From assembly GCA_949316235.1 (NCBI GenBank), contig OX438744.1:36266778-36330777 (forward strand): a stretch of 64,000 nucleotides of DNA. Direction: 5' to 3'. The translations under genes were made by a program, and so were the position numbers. The notes below the pieces were generated by a model. It searched no databases. It was not told where the DNA came from and saw nothing but the letters and a program-made list of their open reading frames with translations. This DNA comes from Oegoconia quadripuncta (taxonomy: Eukaryota; Arthropoda; Insecta; Lepidoptera; Autostichidae). This document shows positions 45,100-54,831 of the stretch, in pieces. Position 1 is the first letter of the stretch, and each line of letters starts with the position of its first letter.

Positions 45100-45227
45100 A
45101 GACTTTGTATCGAATGAATCTAATTATATTATATAACACCTGGTTGTATAATGATGAAGCTGTATTTAACAAGTGTATTCTTACATTTTTATGAGATAAA
45201 GTGTAGGTACTTGATTGATTGATTTTT
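45100..45227 (+). mobile_element. (TGAT)n-tailed LINE end
   Basis: ATTATATAACACCTGGTTGT, ACAAGTGTATTCTTAC, then TTGATTGATTGATT, abutting the tail of a minus-strand SINE-A. Similar tails end the inserts at 42655 and 48408. Confidence 0.6.
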
Positions 45228-45556
45228 TTTATGCACAACGGGTTGGTTCTTGACCTCAATTACGCCTGATGTTAAGTGAAGATGAGGTCGAAGGTGGAAG
45301 GGTACTGACCCGGAAACCCCAACACATTTGGGGGACTGGCTATCTTATCTCTGACAACCGGAACACAACAATGCTATTAACATTGCTGCTTGGCGGCAGA
45401 TTTGGATAAGATGGTGGTAGCTAGCCAGGCGGATATTTAAAATGCCCTACCACCAACCAAACCGAGTACTTAAACATGTACCCCGCTGGGAATCAAACCC
45501 GCGACCTCCGACTCGTAAACCCAGTGTTGTTTACATTGAGCCACGAAGGCGGTTAA
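45226..45556 (-). mobile_element. SINE-A, full length
   Basis: T-run, ATGCACAACGGGTTGG, CCTGATGTTAAGTGAAGATG, GGGGGACTGGCTATCTTATC, GCTGCTTGGCGGCAG, GGGAATCAAACCCGCGACC (mutated box B), TTACATTGAGCCACGAAGGC. Confidence 0.92.
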
Positions 45557-45598
45557 ACCCATTTATTATCAAGAACTTTGCGTGTGTTTTCAGACGTT

Positions 45599-45990
45599 TT
45601 AGCTATCAGGGATAGCCAGCTGTACTGCTAGCTTATTGGGATGCTCTGTCAAGCGGGTTTTGTATGTTTTGAAGAAAGCCTTGATCTCCTCGCTTACTGA
45701 GTTCGTGTCCAGATATCGATGGACCTCCAAGTTCCTAATAAACCATGGTGCATTTGATATTTGTTTCAGGACGTTATTTTGTATCCTCTGCACCATCATT
45801 ACACTTGAATTGCAGGCGGAGCCCCACGGTTAGATACCGTAGGTTCAAATTGGCTTCAGTGCCGTTTTATAAATTAGCAGCTTATCAGGAGATAGTTTAG
45901 GGTTCCTCCCAAGCAACCAATACATTACAGCATAACAGCCCTTGTATTTCAAGTTTCTTTTTTTGTCTGGATATACCTTTTTCAGACCGA
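45599..45990 (-). pseudogene. LINE-O (jockey-type) RT C-terminus
   Basis: Minus strand: LKKVYPDKKRNLKYKGC, MYWLLGRNPKLSPDKLL, IYKTALKPI, stop, TYGI, stop, PWGSACNSSVMMVQRIQN, then KQISNAPWFIRNLEVHRYL ... HPNKLAVQLAIPDS. This is the classic jockey pol end (KPIWTYGIQLWG..., NAPWYVRN..LH.DL). A TGA replaces the usual Trp and a TAA a Gln, so it is inactive. The last 66 codons remain open. Confidence 0.85.
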
Positions 45991-46018
45991 TTCGTTTTGA
46001 GGCAGATGGATAGTTTTT

Positions 46019-46059
46019 AAATCTCCACCGACAGGAGCATGGCTCTTAAATCAGATGAT
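46019..46059 (+). mobile_element. 41-bp retroposed LINE 3' hairpin with TSD
   Basis: CTCCACCGACAGGAGCATGG then CTCTTAAATCAGATGATG, flanked by GATGGATAGTTTTT at 46005-46018 and 46060-46073. The same 3' end as the 37-bp insert at 34288-34324. Confidence 0.72.
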
Positions 46060-46070
46060 GATGGATAGTT

Positions 46071-46137
46071 TTTTTTTTTTTTTCAAATCTATATTTAAAG
46101 AGCTTAGTCTCTTGAATGTGACTATGTCGCTCTGTAA
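46071..46137 (-). mobile_element. 67-bp retroposed LINE 3' end, stacked at the same site
   Basis: Minus strand: AGAGCGACATAGTCAC, AGCTCTTTAAATATAG, poly(A). Flanked by GATGGATAGTT at 46060-46070 and 46138-46148, the same duplicated target as the neighbouring 41-bp insert. Homologous to 34911-34975. Confidence 0.75.
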
Positions 46138-46149
46138 GATGGATAGTTA

Positions 46150-46615
46150 ATACATACATAATGCTCACGCCTGTTTCCCGTTGGGGTAGGCAGATACTAT
46201 TGATTTCCACTTGCTCGGTCGTCGTCGGTGGCTCAGCGGTTAAGACGCGGTCTACCAATTTGGGAGGTCCTAGTTCGATTCCCAGACATGCCATATACCA
46301 ATGAGTTTTTAAATTTAATTTAATTACTTATGTGCATTTATCCGACGCTCCTAAACGGTGTAGGAAAACATCGTGAGGACACCTGCATGGCTGAGAAATA
46401 AAAATTCATAGGTATGTGAACTCCCCAACCCCCACTGGGCCAACGTGGTGGACTACGGCCCATACTCCATCATATACCTACTAGGGAAGACCTATATCCC
46501 TGCAGTGGGATGTTTACGGGCTGATGATGAAAGAAACAAGGTCTGCGATCCTGACATACTACTTTTGCTTCTTCCACTCTTCTTCACTTCATTCACGCTC
46601 GTCGGTTAGCAGTTG
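46150..46615 (-). pseudogene. LINE-M 3' end interrupted by SINE-D
   Basis: 46150-46212 (ATACATACATAATGCTCACGC, CCGTTGGGGTAGGCAG, GATTTCCACTTGCT) and 46548-46612 (CTGCGATCCTGACATAC, ACTCTTCTTCACTTC, CGCTCGTCGGTTAGC) are consecutive blocks of LINE-M, as read at 54005-54150. The SINE-D copy separates them. Confidence 0.78.
46218..46530 (+). mobile_element. SINE-D, full length, inside LINE-M
   Basis: tRNA-like head with box A GGTGGCTCAGCGGTTAAG and box B AGTTCGATTCCCAG; body TTATGTGCATTTATCCGACGC, AACATCGTGAGGACACCTGC, CCAACGTGGTGGACTACGGCC; 3' end CTGCAGTGGGATGTTTACGGG plus GATGATGA. The best copy in the window. Confidence 0.9.
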
Positions 46616-46976
46616 ACCGCACCTGACCTGACAGTTACATATTTTGAGAAGGGTGTCTTCGGCCCTTGTTTCACTTTTGACCACATTTTGTGCCTTATTA
46701 CAAAGGTTATAAATATCATAAAGATGTTACTCATAAACTATGACGACCTCACCTACCTGCATAGTCCTATTTCCATCGGAAGTCTGAATCAACTTCCGCG
46801 TATCAAATTAATTTCATAATGGTCTGTAGTAAGGCTTTATTTTTATATTTGTCTCTATACATGACTCAACTCAATATGAGTCATTCGAAAATTGACTGCC
46901 TATGGTGGTGTGATTCATACTTTCTCCGTGATTACAGTTCCTGAAATAATCTTTATACATACTTGGTAACTATAAG

Positions 46977-47098
46977 TGTATTGGATCGCTAATTCTACTT
47001 TCGAAACAACGGTTGCGGTTCGAGTCCCGGCAGGGGTAAATGTTTGTGTAATGAATACGAACATTTATTCCTGAATCATGTAAGTTTATATAAATCAA
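46977..47098 (+). mobile_element. SINE-C, 3'-truncated
   Basis: GGATCGCTAATTC, GAAACAACGGTTGCGGTTCG, then GTAATGAATACGAACATTTAT and a break after TTTATATAAAT. Confidence 0.75.
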
Positions 47099-47540
47099 TG
47101 AATCGGCTGCGATATCTTTAGCGTTACATACATATCCGAAATATTAGAGTGATCAGAGATATCCCATACATTAAAATGAGGTGAGTCCCACGGCTTTGAA
47201 ACATGCAAGTCTATACATTTTTTTGGTGGAACAGCTCCGTCATTGGATACAATTTATATAATACATACAGAATTTCTTTCACAACTGTTAACTACAATAT
47301 TATCTACGGCCCGCTACTTCGTTATCTCGTCCGCAATTTTCCAAAGATTGGCCAAACCTGGTTTAAGCCATACATTCTTAATAGATTAGAATAGGTAGTT
47401 TTTTCTACAAATTAAGGGCCTATTACGACACCCTAAATGCAGAGACTGATTCGGCATACATTGCCCGGAGGCTTGGTTCAGTGAAATCAAATGTATTTAC
47501 TTCAACCAGCAATGTAATGTAGTCACTACAATTAGGATGG

Positions 47541-47580
47541 TATAAAAAGCGCTTTAGATTCAGCTATAGGCAGTTAATTC
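47541..47580 (+). promoter_or_regulatory. Possible core promoter: TATA box and initiator spacing
   Basis: TATAAAAAGCGC at 47541 is followed by GGCAGTT, with the A of CAGT at 47572, 31 nt downstream. That fits arthropod TATA-Inr spacing. No gene follows that I can recognise, and such matches arise by chance in AT-rich DNA. Confidence 0.25.
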
Positions 47581-47655
47581 TTACTGTTCTATAGGCAATT
47601 TATAGAATTAGTTTTATTACACCAAATTGTGACATTACTGGGATTATTCAGGAAG

Positions 47656-47733
47656 CCAATTATTTGTTATGACGTCACTCGAATGACGTCATCGCCCGTA
47701 TTTCCCTCTGATGTCACGGCACATGGTGAGTCA
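47656..47733. promoter_or_regulatory. Cluster of bZIP (CRE/AP-1) sites
   Basis: Two perfect palindromic CREs TGACGTCA (47670-47677 and 47684-47691, 14 bp apart), a TGATGTCA variant (47709-47716) and an AP-1-like TGAGTCA (47727-47733) within 64 bp, next to a CCAAT (47656-47660). The sites are exact matches to consensus; function is unproven. Confidence 0.5.
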
Positions 47734-48294
47734 GAGACACCCTACGCCCTTGAGAATAGGGGACTTATTTTCAGGTTATGTTGATTCATACTATTAGAAC
47801 GGCTTTTGCGACAGTCCGAGGATCTTACTTTTCTATATTTGTTTTAGGCAACGGTGGATCCAGGGGGTGCTCATGGGGTGTATGTGTCCAGTTTTTGTCC
47901 GGATGTAGGTATCTTAGTAATACGTGGTCCGATTTGAGTTTAAACGAGCAGACAGGTTATTAGCCGTGTTTAATGAAGTCGGTAAAGCGGTTTAAGAGAT
48001 TATTTAGCTTTTATCAAAGTTTTTTGAGGTATATTTGGATAATTGAGCTTCCGGAGGTTTTCCAAATTTTCTTTACTTGCGTTTGTTGGACTTAATCAGA
48101 GTCTTCATTTCGTCTCTCCAACTTCCCCATCTCATGTTATTTACTAAACAATCAGGGTTCGAGTCCTAATCGCACTTGACCATCCTTTTTTCTAAATCAG
48201 ACCCCATTTATGTATGGAAAATTACATCATCAGCAGCTTCTACAAGCATCATTAACTATTACATTGTCATTCATTATTACTTCATTCATGGATA
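47734..48294 (+). other. No gene; GACGAAAAACG-type repeat piece
   Basis: 47865-48035 matches the later half of the repeat at 3370-3565 (TCCAGTTTTTGTCCGG, CGTGGTCCGATTTGAG, AGCGGTTTAAGAG). The remainder shows nothing. Confidence 0.5.
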
Positions 48295-48490
48295 CTTAAG
48301 ATAAGATGTTTATTTACCAAAAAGGACCATACATAATTACTTCTTCTGTAATCATGTAGCTTTTGTTAATTGTGCAATAAAGAGTATTTGATTGATTGAT
48401 TGATTGAATTATATTTGCTGTGACATCTACACTAGGCTAGGCATGTATCGTGGATGCCAGGATTTCCATAAAAGAGAAACCACTCCATTG
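48295..48490 (+). mobile_element. Dispersed repeat split by a (TGAT)n-tailed LINE end
   Basis: AAGATGTTTATTTACCAAAAAG, CCATACATAATTA, then a ~65-bp insert ending TTGATTGATTGATTG, then ATTATATTTGCTG...TATCGTGGATGCCA. The uninterrupted partner is at 53665-53775. The five-base AATTA/ATTA at both edges fits a short target duplication. Confidence 0.7.
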
Positions 48491-48663
48491 CCCAATTCGC
48501 TGTTATCCCAAATAGTACCATCAACGTTTAGGTACCCATTAGTTAGTTATTTATTTAAGAGCCCTGGTCTTGTCGGTGGAGTTTTTTTCCATATCTCTCT
48601 GCTCTCCGCCTTCCTCTTGACCTACCCATTAGCACCCATTAGTAGTCCCATAAACATTTGGTG

Positions 48664-48936
48664 ACTTGTTTGGTGTAGCGGTTAGCAACACTGACCACTA
48701 TACCAAAAGGTTGCGGGTTCGAATCCCGCTAGGGGCATATCTTTGTGTGATGAATATGGACATGTGTACCGTGTGTGTGTGTGTGTTATGGATGTTTTCA
48801 TTTATATTAGGTACTTATTTACAAAAAAAAATGTATTTATGTAGTATATCAACCATCTGGTATCCACAACACAAGCCTATAGTTGCTTACTGTGGAACTA
48901 GATGGCGCTGTGTGTATGTCTAAGGATATTTATTTA
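48664..48936 (+). mobile_element. SINE-B, full length
   Basis: ACTTGTTTGGTGTAGCGGTTA (box A), TTGCGGGTTCGAATCCCGC (box B), a GT-rich stretch replacing the usual TACCCGAG, AACCATCTGGTATCCACAA, and 3' end GGAACTAGATGGCGCTGTG. Confidence 0.93.
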
Positions 48937-49309
48937 TTATAAAGAACTTCCACTCTCCAGTGACCCACTCTTCAAAGTGAATTCACTTGAAACAAAGATT
49001 AGCATTAAAGCTTAATATTTCGCAAACGGATTCCTGAATCGATAAACTGTTCAAGATAACCTGATTGTTTTTTGAACGACCTATCGAACAACATCACACA
49101 GGATGGGGTAAAAAATAAAAAATAAATACATCCCCACTCTACATTTCAAATGCCAAATTACATCTCTCTAGTACTAAGAACCTCTGTGCATCTGAGTTAA
49201 ACCGCAGACGGACGGAAAGACATACAGACGGACATGATGAAACTAAAAGGGTTCTTTGTTGACTACGGATCCCTAAAAACCAAGCAGTCTTTATTCTAAT
49301 CGAGAGTTG

Positions 49310-49450
49310 TCAGTTTCCTTCCAGCTCCAAGGTTCAAGGCCCGGTAATAACAACACCGGCACGACGCGACGGTTACCTAACAACGCTGCGCACGCGCTTC
49401 CTCCCCGTATTAGGCGTAGAGAGTTGGGCGACTCACTACTACCGTTTTAC
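49310..49450 (+). other. CpG-dense segment with TCAAGGCCCG motif
   Basis: CCAAGGTTCAAGGCCCGG, GGTTACCTAACAACGCTGCG, CACGCGCTTCCTCCCCG. Related strings occur at 55880-55970, 57595-57720 and 58795-58925. No frame or repeat class is recognised. Confidence 0.4.
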
Positions 49451-49599
49451 TTATGTCACTCATTAAGTAAATAGTTTGTGAGAAAATGTTTTCTATTTGA
49501 GGTAACGTTTCGCGGTTCAGGGAGGTGATGGCGCCGGCGTGTTGGGAACCATACCGCAACCCTGCTGTACTGGACGACGTTTATAAACAGTATCTTCAG

Positions 49600-50650
49600 A
49601 CGACCGATTGGTGGAGTCGATAGTGACCCTATCAGCGAAACCAACGGTTGCGGGTTCGAATCCCGCGAGGGGTAAATGTTTGTGTGATGAATACGTACAT
49701 TTATTCCCGAGTCTTGGATGTTTATATAAATATTTATGTATGTTTATCCGTTGTAATAAAATAATAATAATAAAAATTGTTTATTTTCTCACCACAAATG
49801 ACGCTTTACAAAGTGATTTTAGGACTAGGTAATACATAGTATTGTGGGAAGACTGGTGCCTGAAAAAGAAAAACCAGAATTACAGGTCACCAGGCCCCCC
49901 AGCTATGGACATAGTGTATTAGAGCAGAGATATGGTGATTGAGGATGAAATACTTAAGGAAAGATACAAGCGAGAAGGAAATCACGAAACATAAGACCTG
50001 GTTCTTGGAGTGGAGTTGTAATGTTGTGCACTGTTTTTAACCCTCGACGAAAAACCACGGGTGTTATGTGTTTGTTGGCGTTATATGTGTATGTATGTCC
50101 AGTCTCTGTCCGCAAGCAATAAGCGGTCCAGTTGGAATGATGTTATCAATGTTTCCATTTATAGTTGTTATTTAAAGAATAAATTACCCTAGTACTTGCA
50201 ATATTTCTTCGGTTTCGTCGTAGTTTAAGTTTTGAAGCCAGTCAGTAACTATTTTTTTATAGCGAAAACGATTTAGCGGGTAAAGTGTTAGTTTTTTATG
50301 AATTTTATTATATAGGAAAGGGCCAAGGAATGGATAGAATCGCTTAATGAAAGATGATCTGAAAGAACGGGATCCGATAATGAGATTATTACGTCGTTGT
50401 GGTTGGGGGCAATAGTCAGATTTAGAATGTTGTCTGAGAGTCAGATGTAGGATAAAGAGTTGGCGCACTGTCAGCACTTTCGCCAATCTATAGAGATCCT
50501 TTGTGGGGTATAAAAATGGTTTAAAAAATGACACTTTAAGGACTGCCCTCTGCGCTCGTTCAAGGTCGATCAAATGTGTTATCTAGTAACCATAGCACAA
50601 GCTTTGCTTAGTTTGGGACTAGATGATTGGTGTAAGTGTCTGAAATAATA
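49600..50650 (+). mobile_element. SINE-C split by an ~825-bp LINE-N copy
   Basis: 49600-49752 runs from ACGACCGATTGGTGGAGTCG through box B GGTTCGAATCCCGC to TATGTTTATCCGTT. 50578-50650 resumes with GTTATCTAGTAACCATAG and ends GATTGGTGTAAGTG. Intact copies join these directly. Confidence 0.88.
49753..50577 (-). pseudogene. LINE-N, 5'-truncated, with RT C-terminal frame
   Basis: The minus-strand frame 50184-50573 (129 codons) reads IDLERAQRAVLKVSFFKPF, YPTKDLYRLAKVLTVRQLF, IGSRSFRSSFIKRFYPFLG, the C-terminal part of a non-LTR reverse transcriptase (LERAQR..LK, LL.VRQL). A ~430-bp 3' UTR follows and ends with the complement of CTCACCACAAATGACG and a (TTA)n-like tail. The UTR contains a GACGAAAAACCACGGGTG repeat block. 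It inserted into a SINE-C. Confidence 0.85.
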
Positions 50651-50849
50651 ATAATTATCTTATGTAGAGCCTCTGCGCATGATGTCAAATTAAAGGTGTC
50701 ATGACGCTAGGCGGGTTCACTCAAGCGCAGGTTTTGACTCGTTTGTGACCCTTCAGCAAATTAGTTAGTGTAGTGCAGATATGGATATAGAGAATTCTGT
50801 AGCGCATGGTTAATGGAATAATAGGCGAGCAGCAGAGACTATATTGCTT

Positions 50850-50995
50850 TAATTGTTTCCAGTATTTGTTCTCTTTAAACCACTTGTCAAGTCTATTTTT
50901 AAAACGGAGCGGGCATCAACAACCTATTGAGGAAGCTGATTCCATATCCTCGCAACTCTGTTTTTGATCGTGTGAAGGCCGACGTTGGTGTTAGC
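50850..50995 (-). pseudogene. LINE-R RT C-terminal remnant, frameshifted
   Basis: Minus strand reads NTNVGLHTIKNRVARIWNQL, PQ, stop, VVDARS, then in another frame PLRFKNRLDKWFKENKYWK. It resembles the C-terminal RIWN.LP..VV.A.SV..FK.RLDK motif of CR1/L2-type LINEs. A stop and a frameshift disable it. Confidence 0.65.
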
Positions 50996-51119
50996 TTTAA
51001 AGGTCGATCAGTTTCTTATCATTTTTATGTCAGGCACAATAGATGTGACTGAGGTTGAAAATGTCCAGCATGTTACTACAGTGTTAGTATAGGTAGGTAG
51101 ATTAATAGGCTTCGAACAT

Positions 51120-51401
51120 ACCGCCCATACCGCCCGCTGATCGCGGTGTGAGACTCGACAGCGCCCTCCTTGGCGGGCGCGCCAGCTGCCCTCCGGGAAC
51201 GGGCCTCCCCTTGTGAAGGGGGGCAGGGGGGAGGGGGGCTGGAGCCGCTTATGCGTTCCCAGGTCCTCCCTACTGCCGAAGAAGGTTGCCGCGGAGTTTT
51301 AATGGGTATCCCTCCCTTCAGGGAGGGGAGTCCCACGTAACGGTCTCGCCGTCTCCCAGGCGAGCGGTACGAGTCAGGCGTTTCCCGCGTCAAAAAAAAA
51401 A
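51120..51401 (+). mobile_element. GC-rich retroposon with perfect 12-bp TSD
   Basis: A 282-bp GC-rich insert ending CGTTTCCCGCGTC plus ten A residues. GGCTTCGAACAT is duplicated exactly at 51108-51119 and 51402-51413. It resembles the 3' UTR of a GC-rich R1-type LINE (TAACGGTCTCGCCGTCTCCC, AGGCGAGCGGTACGAGTCAGG). The minus-strand frame across it (51076-51393) runs outside the insert and is not a gene. Confidence 0.88.
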
Positions 51402-51639
51402 GGCTTCGAACATTTCGGCTTGATAAACCCTATTCGTTCCACGAATACATTTTATATTATATCGCTATTAATTTCTCCAAATAACTCCCAATATTCGATT
51501 TCTATTCCAACTTGTTAATGATTCAACACTTCTGTTTCTTACATTCATCCGTCTTCATCCCTCCTTCCGCCCTTCATCGTCATCAACCTTGGACTGATGA
51601 CGAGACAAATATTTCTAGTGGGAGATATCTTCTCCTCTC

Positions 51640-51790
51640 CATCAGCTTAAATCCAATACCAACATCAACTTCCGTCCGCTTGCGATGCTCGTCGCGCGTC
51701 GCTTTCCCGCCGGGCGTACACAGCATACTTGCGCATGCGCAGGGCGCCCTCTGTTTGGTGAAATTGTTCGCTCACTTTCTGTCCGGATGT
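51640..51790 (+). promoter_or_regulatory. CpG island with E2F-, NRF1/EWG- and CTCF-like sites
   Basis: TTTCCCGCC (51703-51711, E2F-like), TGCGCATGCGCA (51730-51741, consensus NRF1/Erect-wing palindrome) and GCGCCCTCTG (51744-51753; its complement CAGAGGGCGC fits the CTCF core) lie within 51 bp. The 104-codon plus frame (51512-51826) is unrecognised. This is the most promoter-like stretch in the window, but no gene is attached to it. Confidence 0.45.
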
Positions 51791-51889
51791 GAATTTGAGA
51801 AATACAGAAAAATTATGCCTCGTTAAGTAACTGAGGTCGTTGAACTGTGATCAATCAGTATAGAAATTATCAGAAGACCTTGTTTCCTT

Positions 51890-52167
51890 TCATCATCAGC
51901 CCGTAAGCATCCCACTGCAGGGATGTAGACCTTACCTCGTTTATGAGGGAGTATTGGTTGGGGACTTCACATGCCTTTGAATTTTTATTTTTCAGGCATG
52001 CAGGTTTCGTCACAATGTTTTCCTTCACCGTTTAAGAGCAGTCGGATAAATGCACATAAGTATAATTGAATTAAATTTAAAAACTCATTGGTACATTGGC
52101 CTGCCTGGGAATCGAACCCGGGCTACATTGGGAGACCGCGTCTTAACCGCTGGGCTACCGACGCTCT
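51890..52167 (-). mobile_element. SINE-D, near full length
   Basis: CATCATCAGCCCGTAAGCATC, ATGCAGGTTTCGTCACAATG, GTCGGATAAATGCACATAAG, box B complement GGGAATCGAACCCGGGC, head CTTAACCGCTGGGCTACCGACG. Confidence 0.9.
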
Positions 52168-52726
52168 TGTTTCCTTTGGTTGTCAAAATATGGGCGCAGC
52201 TATGTACAAAGGATCCACAATAGCGGATGCGATTAGTTGTGACCGTTGTATTTAAATAAAGCTTACAGATAAGTAGATATGATCACGGTACTTCCACCTT
52301 GAAACACTTCTCACAAAAATCAACAATCAACCTGTCTATTTTCAACATCTACAACAGAAGGAATTTTATCTCTAAATTGTTCTGAAGGCGTTTTCCCCGT
52401 CGTACTATGAGGTGTACATCATGAGATAACGCAAAAGTTCATCCTTCCAGTTAGACTTTTGGCATTGACTTATTTTTAAACGCTTTATTATTGCACGATT
52501 ATGACTATACAATGACTATCCTATTCTGCACCCCAGATAAAACAATGCTTGCATAACTTGCATTGTAGAATTTATTAATACATTCAAGTTACCTAACGAG
52601 GGTCGCGGGAAGGCGCAGGATTCAAGGTGCTTCCTACCGGTCACTCTACAAACCCTATGTTCAGTAGTGACGTCCTGTGGCTTATGTAATGAAGATATTA
52701 ATAGTATTGTTACAATCGTATACGAC

Positions 52727-52935
52727 CTGTTTCGTGTAATGGTTAAGAACTCTGACCACTGTACCAAAAGGTTGCGGGTTCGAATCCCACTAGGGGCATA
52801 TGTTTGTGGGATGAATACGGACATGGGTACCCGAGTTATGAATGTTTTTCATTTATAATCATCTGGTACCCACAACACAAGCTTAGTTGCTTAGTGTGGA
52901 ACTAGATGGCGCTGTGTGTATTTATTAATTTTATT
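52727..52935 (+). mobile_element. SINE-B with internal deletion
   Basis: GACCTGTTTCGTGTAATGGTT, GGGTTCGAATCCCAC, then CATTTATAATCATCTGGTACC: the usual (A)n and AAATGTATTTATG segment is missing. 3' end GGAACTAGATGGCGCTGTG. Confidence 0.9.
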
Positions 52936-53147
52936 TTTAACAATCACTATAATTTTAGACTTCATAAATTTAAATATCGTGTGAATGAGCTAAATAAATC
53001 TAATCTTAAATAATCGTACGTCGCCTAATTTAATTTAATATCTGATCCAATATAATTCAATTTGATTTCATCTGTTCCAAGCTAATATATTGATGTCTAG
53101 TGGTATAAATAGACCTCTATAATAAATAAATAAATAATAAATATCTT

Positions 53148-53240
53148 TCCACATACACACAGCGCCATCTAGTGCTACACTAAGCAACTAGGCTTGTATT
53201 ACAGATACAAGATGGTTGATAAACTACACAAATACTTGAG
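53148..53240 (-). mobile_element. SINE-B 3' fragment
   Basis: CACACAGCGCCATCTAGTGC, TAAGCAACTAGGCTTGTATTA, CAAGATGGTTGATAAACTAC. It lies head-to-tail with the next SINE-B. Confidence 0.85.
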
Positions 53241-53284
53241 TGTGAGCTCAGATTTAACTGGCAATATAAATATAATTAATAAAT

Positions 53285-53548
53285 AAATATCTCTAGACCT
53301 ACACACAGCGCCATCTAGTTCCACAGTAAACAACTATAGGCTTGTGTTGTGGATACCAGTTGGTAGATACACTACACAAATACATTTTTTTTTGTAAATA
53401 AATACTTATATATATAAAAAAACATCCATAACTCGGGAACACATGTCTGTATTCATCATACAAACATATGCCCCTAGCGGGATTCGAACCCGCGACCTTT
53501 TGGTATAGCAGCAGAGTTTCTAACCATTACACCAAACAGGTCGTTAAA
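53285..53548 (-). mobile_element. SINE-B, full length
   Basis: CACACAGCGCCATCTAGTTCC, ATACCAGTTGGTAGATACAC, AACATCCATAACTCGGGAAC, GCGGGATTCGAACCCGCGACC, CCATTACACCAAACAGGTCG. Confidence 0.93.
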
Positions 53549-53555
53549 TATATGT

Positions 53556-53642
53556 ATGAGCGACAAGTTTTATCGCGCGCATCTGTCAAAATGCTGCTGT
53601 ACGACTCTTATGTCGCTCATTTTGACAGATGACCGTGATAAA
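53556..53642. repeat. Hairpin/MITE remnant, ATCTGTCAAAATG arms
   Basis: TTTTATCGCGCGCATCTGTC...AAAATG and its near-complement CATTTTGACAGATGACCGTG...ATAAAA flank a ~24-nt loop. The inner 13 bp of the stem (ATCTGTCAAAATG) are perfect. It directly follows the SINE-B head. Confidence 0.7.
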
Positions 53643-53664
53643 ATGTGTGATAAACTAAGATAAG

Positions 53665-53775
53665 ATATATAAGATAAGATGTTTATTTACCAAAAAGGAC
53701 CATACATAATTATACATTTGCTGTAACATCCACACTAGGCTAGGCCCTTATCGTGGATGCCAAAATTTCCATAAT
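53665..53775. repeat. Dispersed repeat, uninterrupted partner of 48295-48490
   Basis: AAGATGTTTATTTACCAAAAAG, CCATACATAATTATAC, ATTTGCTGTAACATCCACAC, TATCGTGGATGCCA. It gives the pre-insertion state of the 48.3-kb copy. Confidence 0.75.
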
Positions 53776-54004
53776 AAACAATTGCACTGGTCAAAGAATC
53801 AGCCTTGCTATACAGCGAGACAACGCGGCCAGCCTTCTGGGTACCATTCCACCAACCAGAGACTAGGGGCTGGTTTTTCATTTGTGATTTTTTTTTCTAA
53901 TAAATTGTATAAGTATTGTTTATAAATATTGTACAAATGTTAATAAAGTTACATCATTAAATTAAATAATAAAAACCTATTGCACTGGTCATTACATTTT
54001 ATAC

Positions 54005-54350
54005 ATACATACATACATACATAATGTCACGCCTGTTTCCCGTTGGGGTAGGCAGAGACCACAGACTTCCACTTGCTACGATCCTGACACACCTCTTCTG
54101 CTTCCTTCACTCTCATAAGGTTGTTCATACATGCTCGTCGGTTTAGGGTACTCTTGACTTGGCCTTTCTTTAAAACGTCCCCGATTTGATCATGGTACGT
54201 TCGCCGTGGTCTTCCCCTACCAACACTACCATCCACATTCGCTTTGTATATCTCTTTCGTAAGTCTTCTTTCATTCATCCTCTCCACATGTCCAAACCAT
54301 CTCAGCATACCTTTTTCAATCTTTTCAATTTTATAAATAACATCTGTTAA
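54005..54350 (-). pseudogene. LINE-M RT C-terminus with (ATAC)n tail
   Basis: A minus-strand frame open for ~108 codons reads [70 protein letters not shown]. The WFGHVERM...RGRPR pattern is the widespread C-terminal tail of insect endonuclease-reverse transcriptases. An (ATAC)n tail (53999-54022) ends it. 5'-truncated. Confidence 0.85.
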
Positions 54351-54831
54351 ATTAGACTTAGGGAGATAGACATGCTACCACTGCAGCATCGTTCTAGAGC
54401 TGCTGAGAAAAAGTAAATCTGGTCTGGTTACTTAAAAGGTTTCTGTTCTGATGGTGATATCACTGTCAACTTACTTATCCCGCCGGGTGATCGACCAAGC
54501 CAGACGGCAGGTCAACGTTCGATTCCGAGCAGGCATTTATTTACCATAATAAGTCTTGTTACATGTCACACAATACTGGCAAATTGAACTCTATTACCTA
54601 AATTTACATAATTAACTATTAACTTTAATGTTAAATGAAGTGTCGAAATTATTTTTTAGGTCAATGATCCCATGTTTTCAGTTTACATTTACATAGGAAT
54701 GATGTCAGGTCATGATGATGAATTGGTGACATTGTTACACAGAGGTAAGTAGGTTTGCTTTTAATTGTTAAGGATTTATAGTCTACCTATGAACAGATCC
54801 GCTCCGCTTTAAACCGCCTCCGTAACTCAAT

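Noticed and set aside
51076..51393. 105-codon minus frame
   Set aside because: Crosses the border of a young retroposon (TSD at 51108/51402), so it is a fusion by chance in GC-rich UTR.
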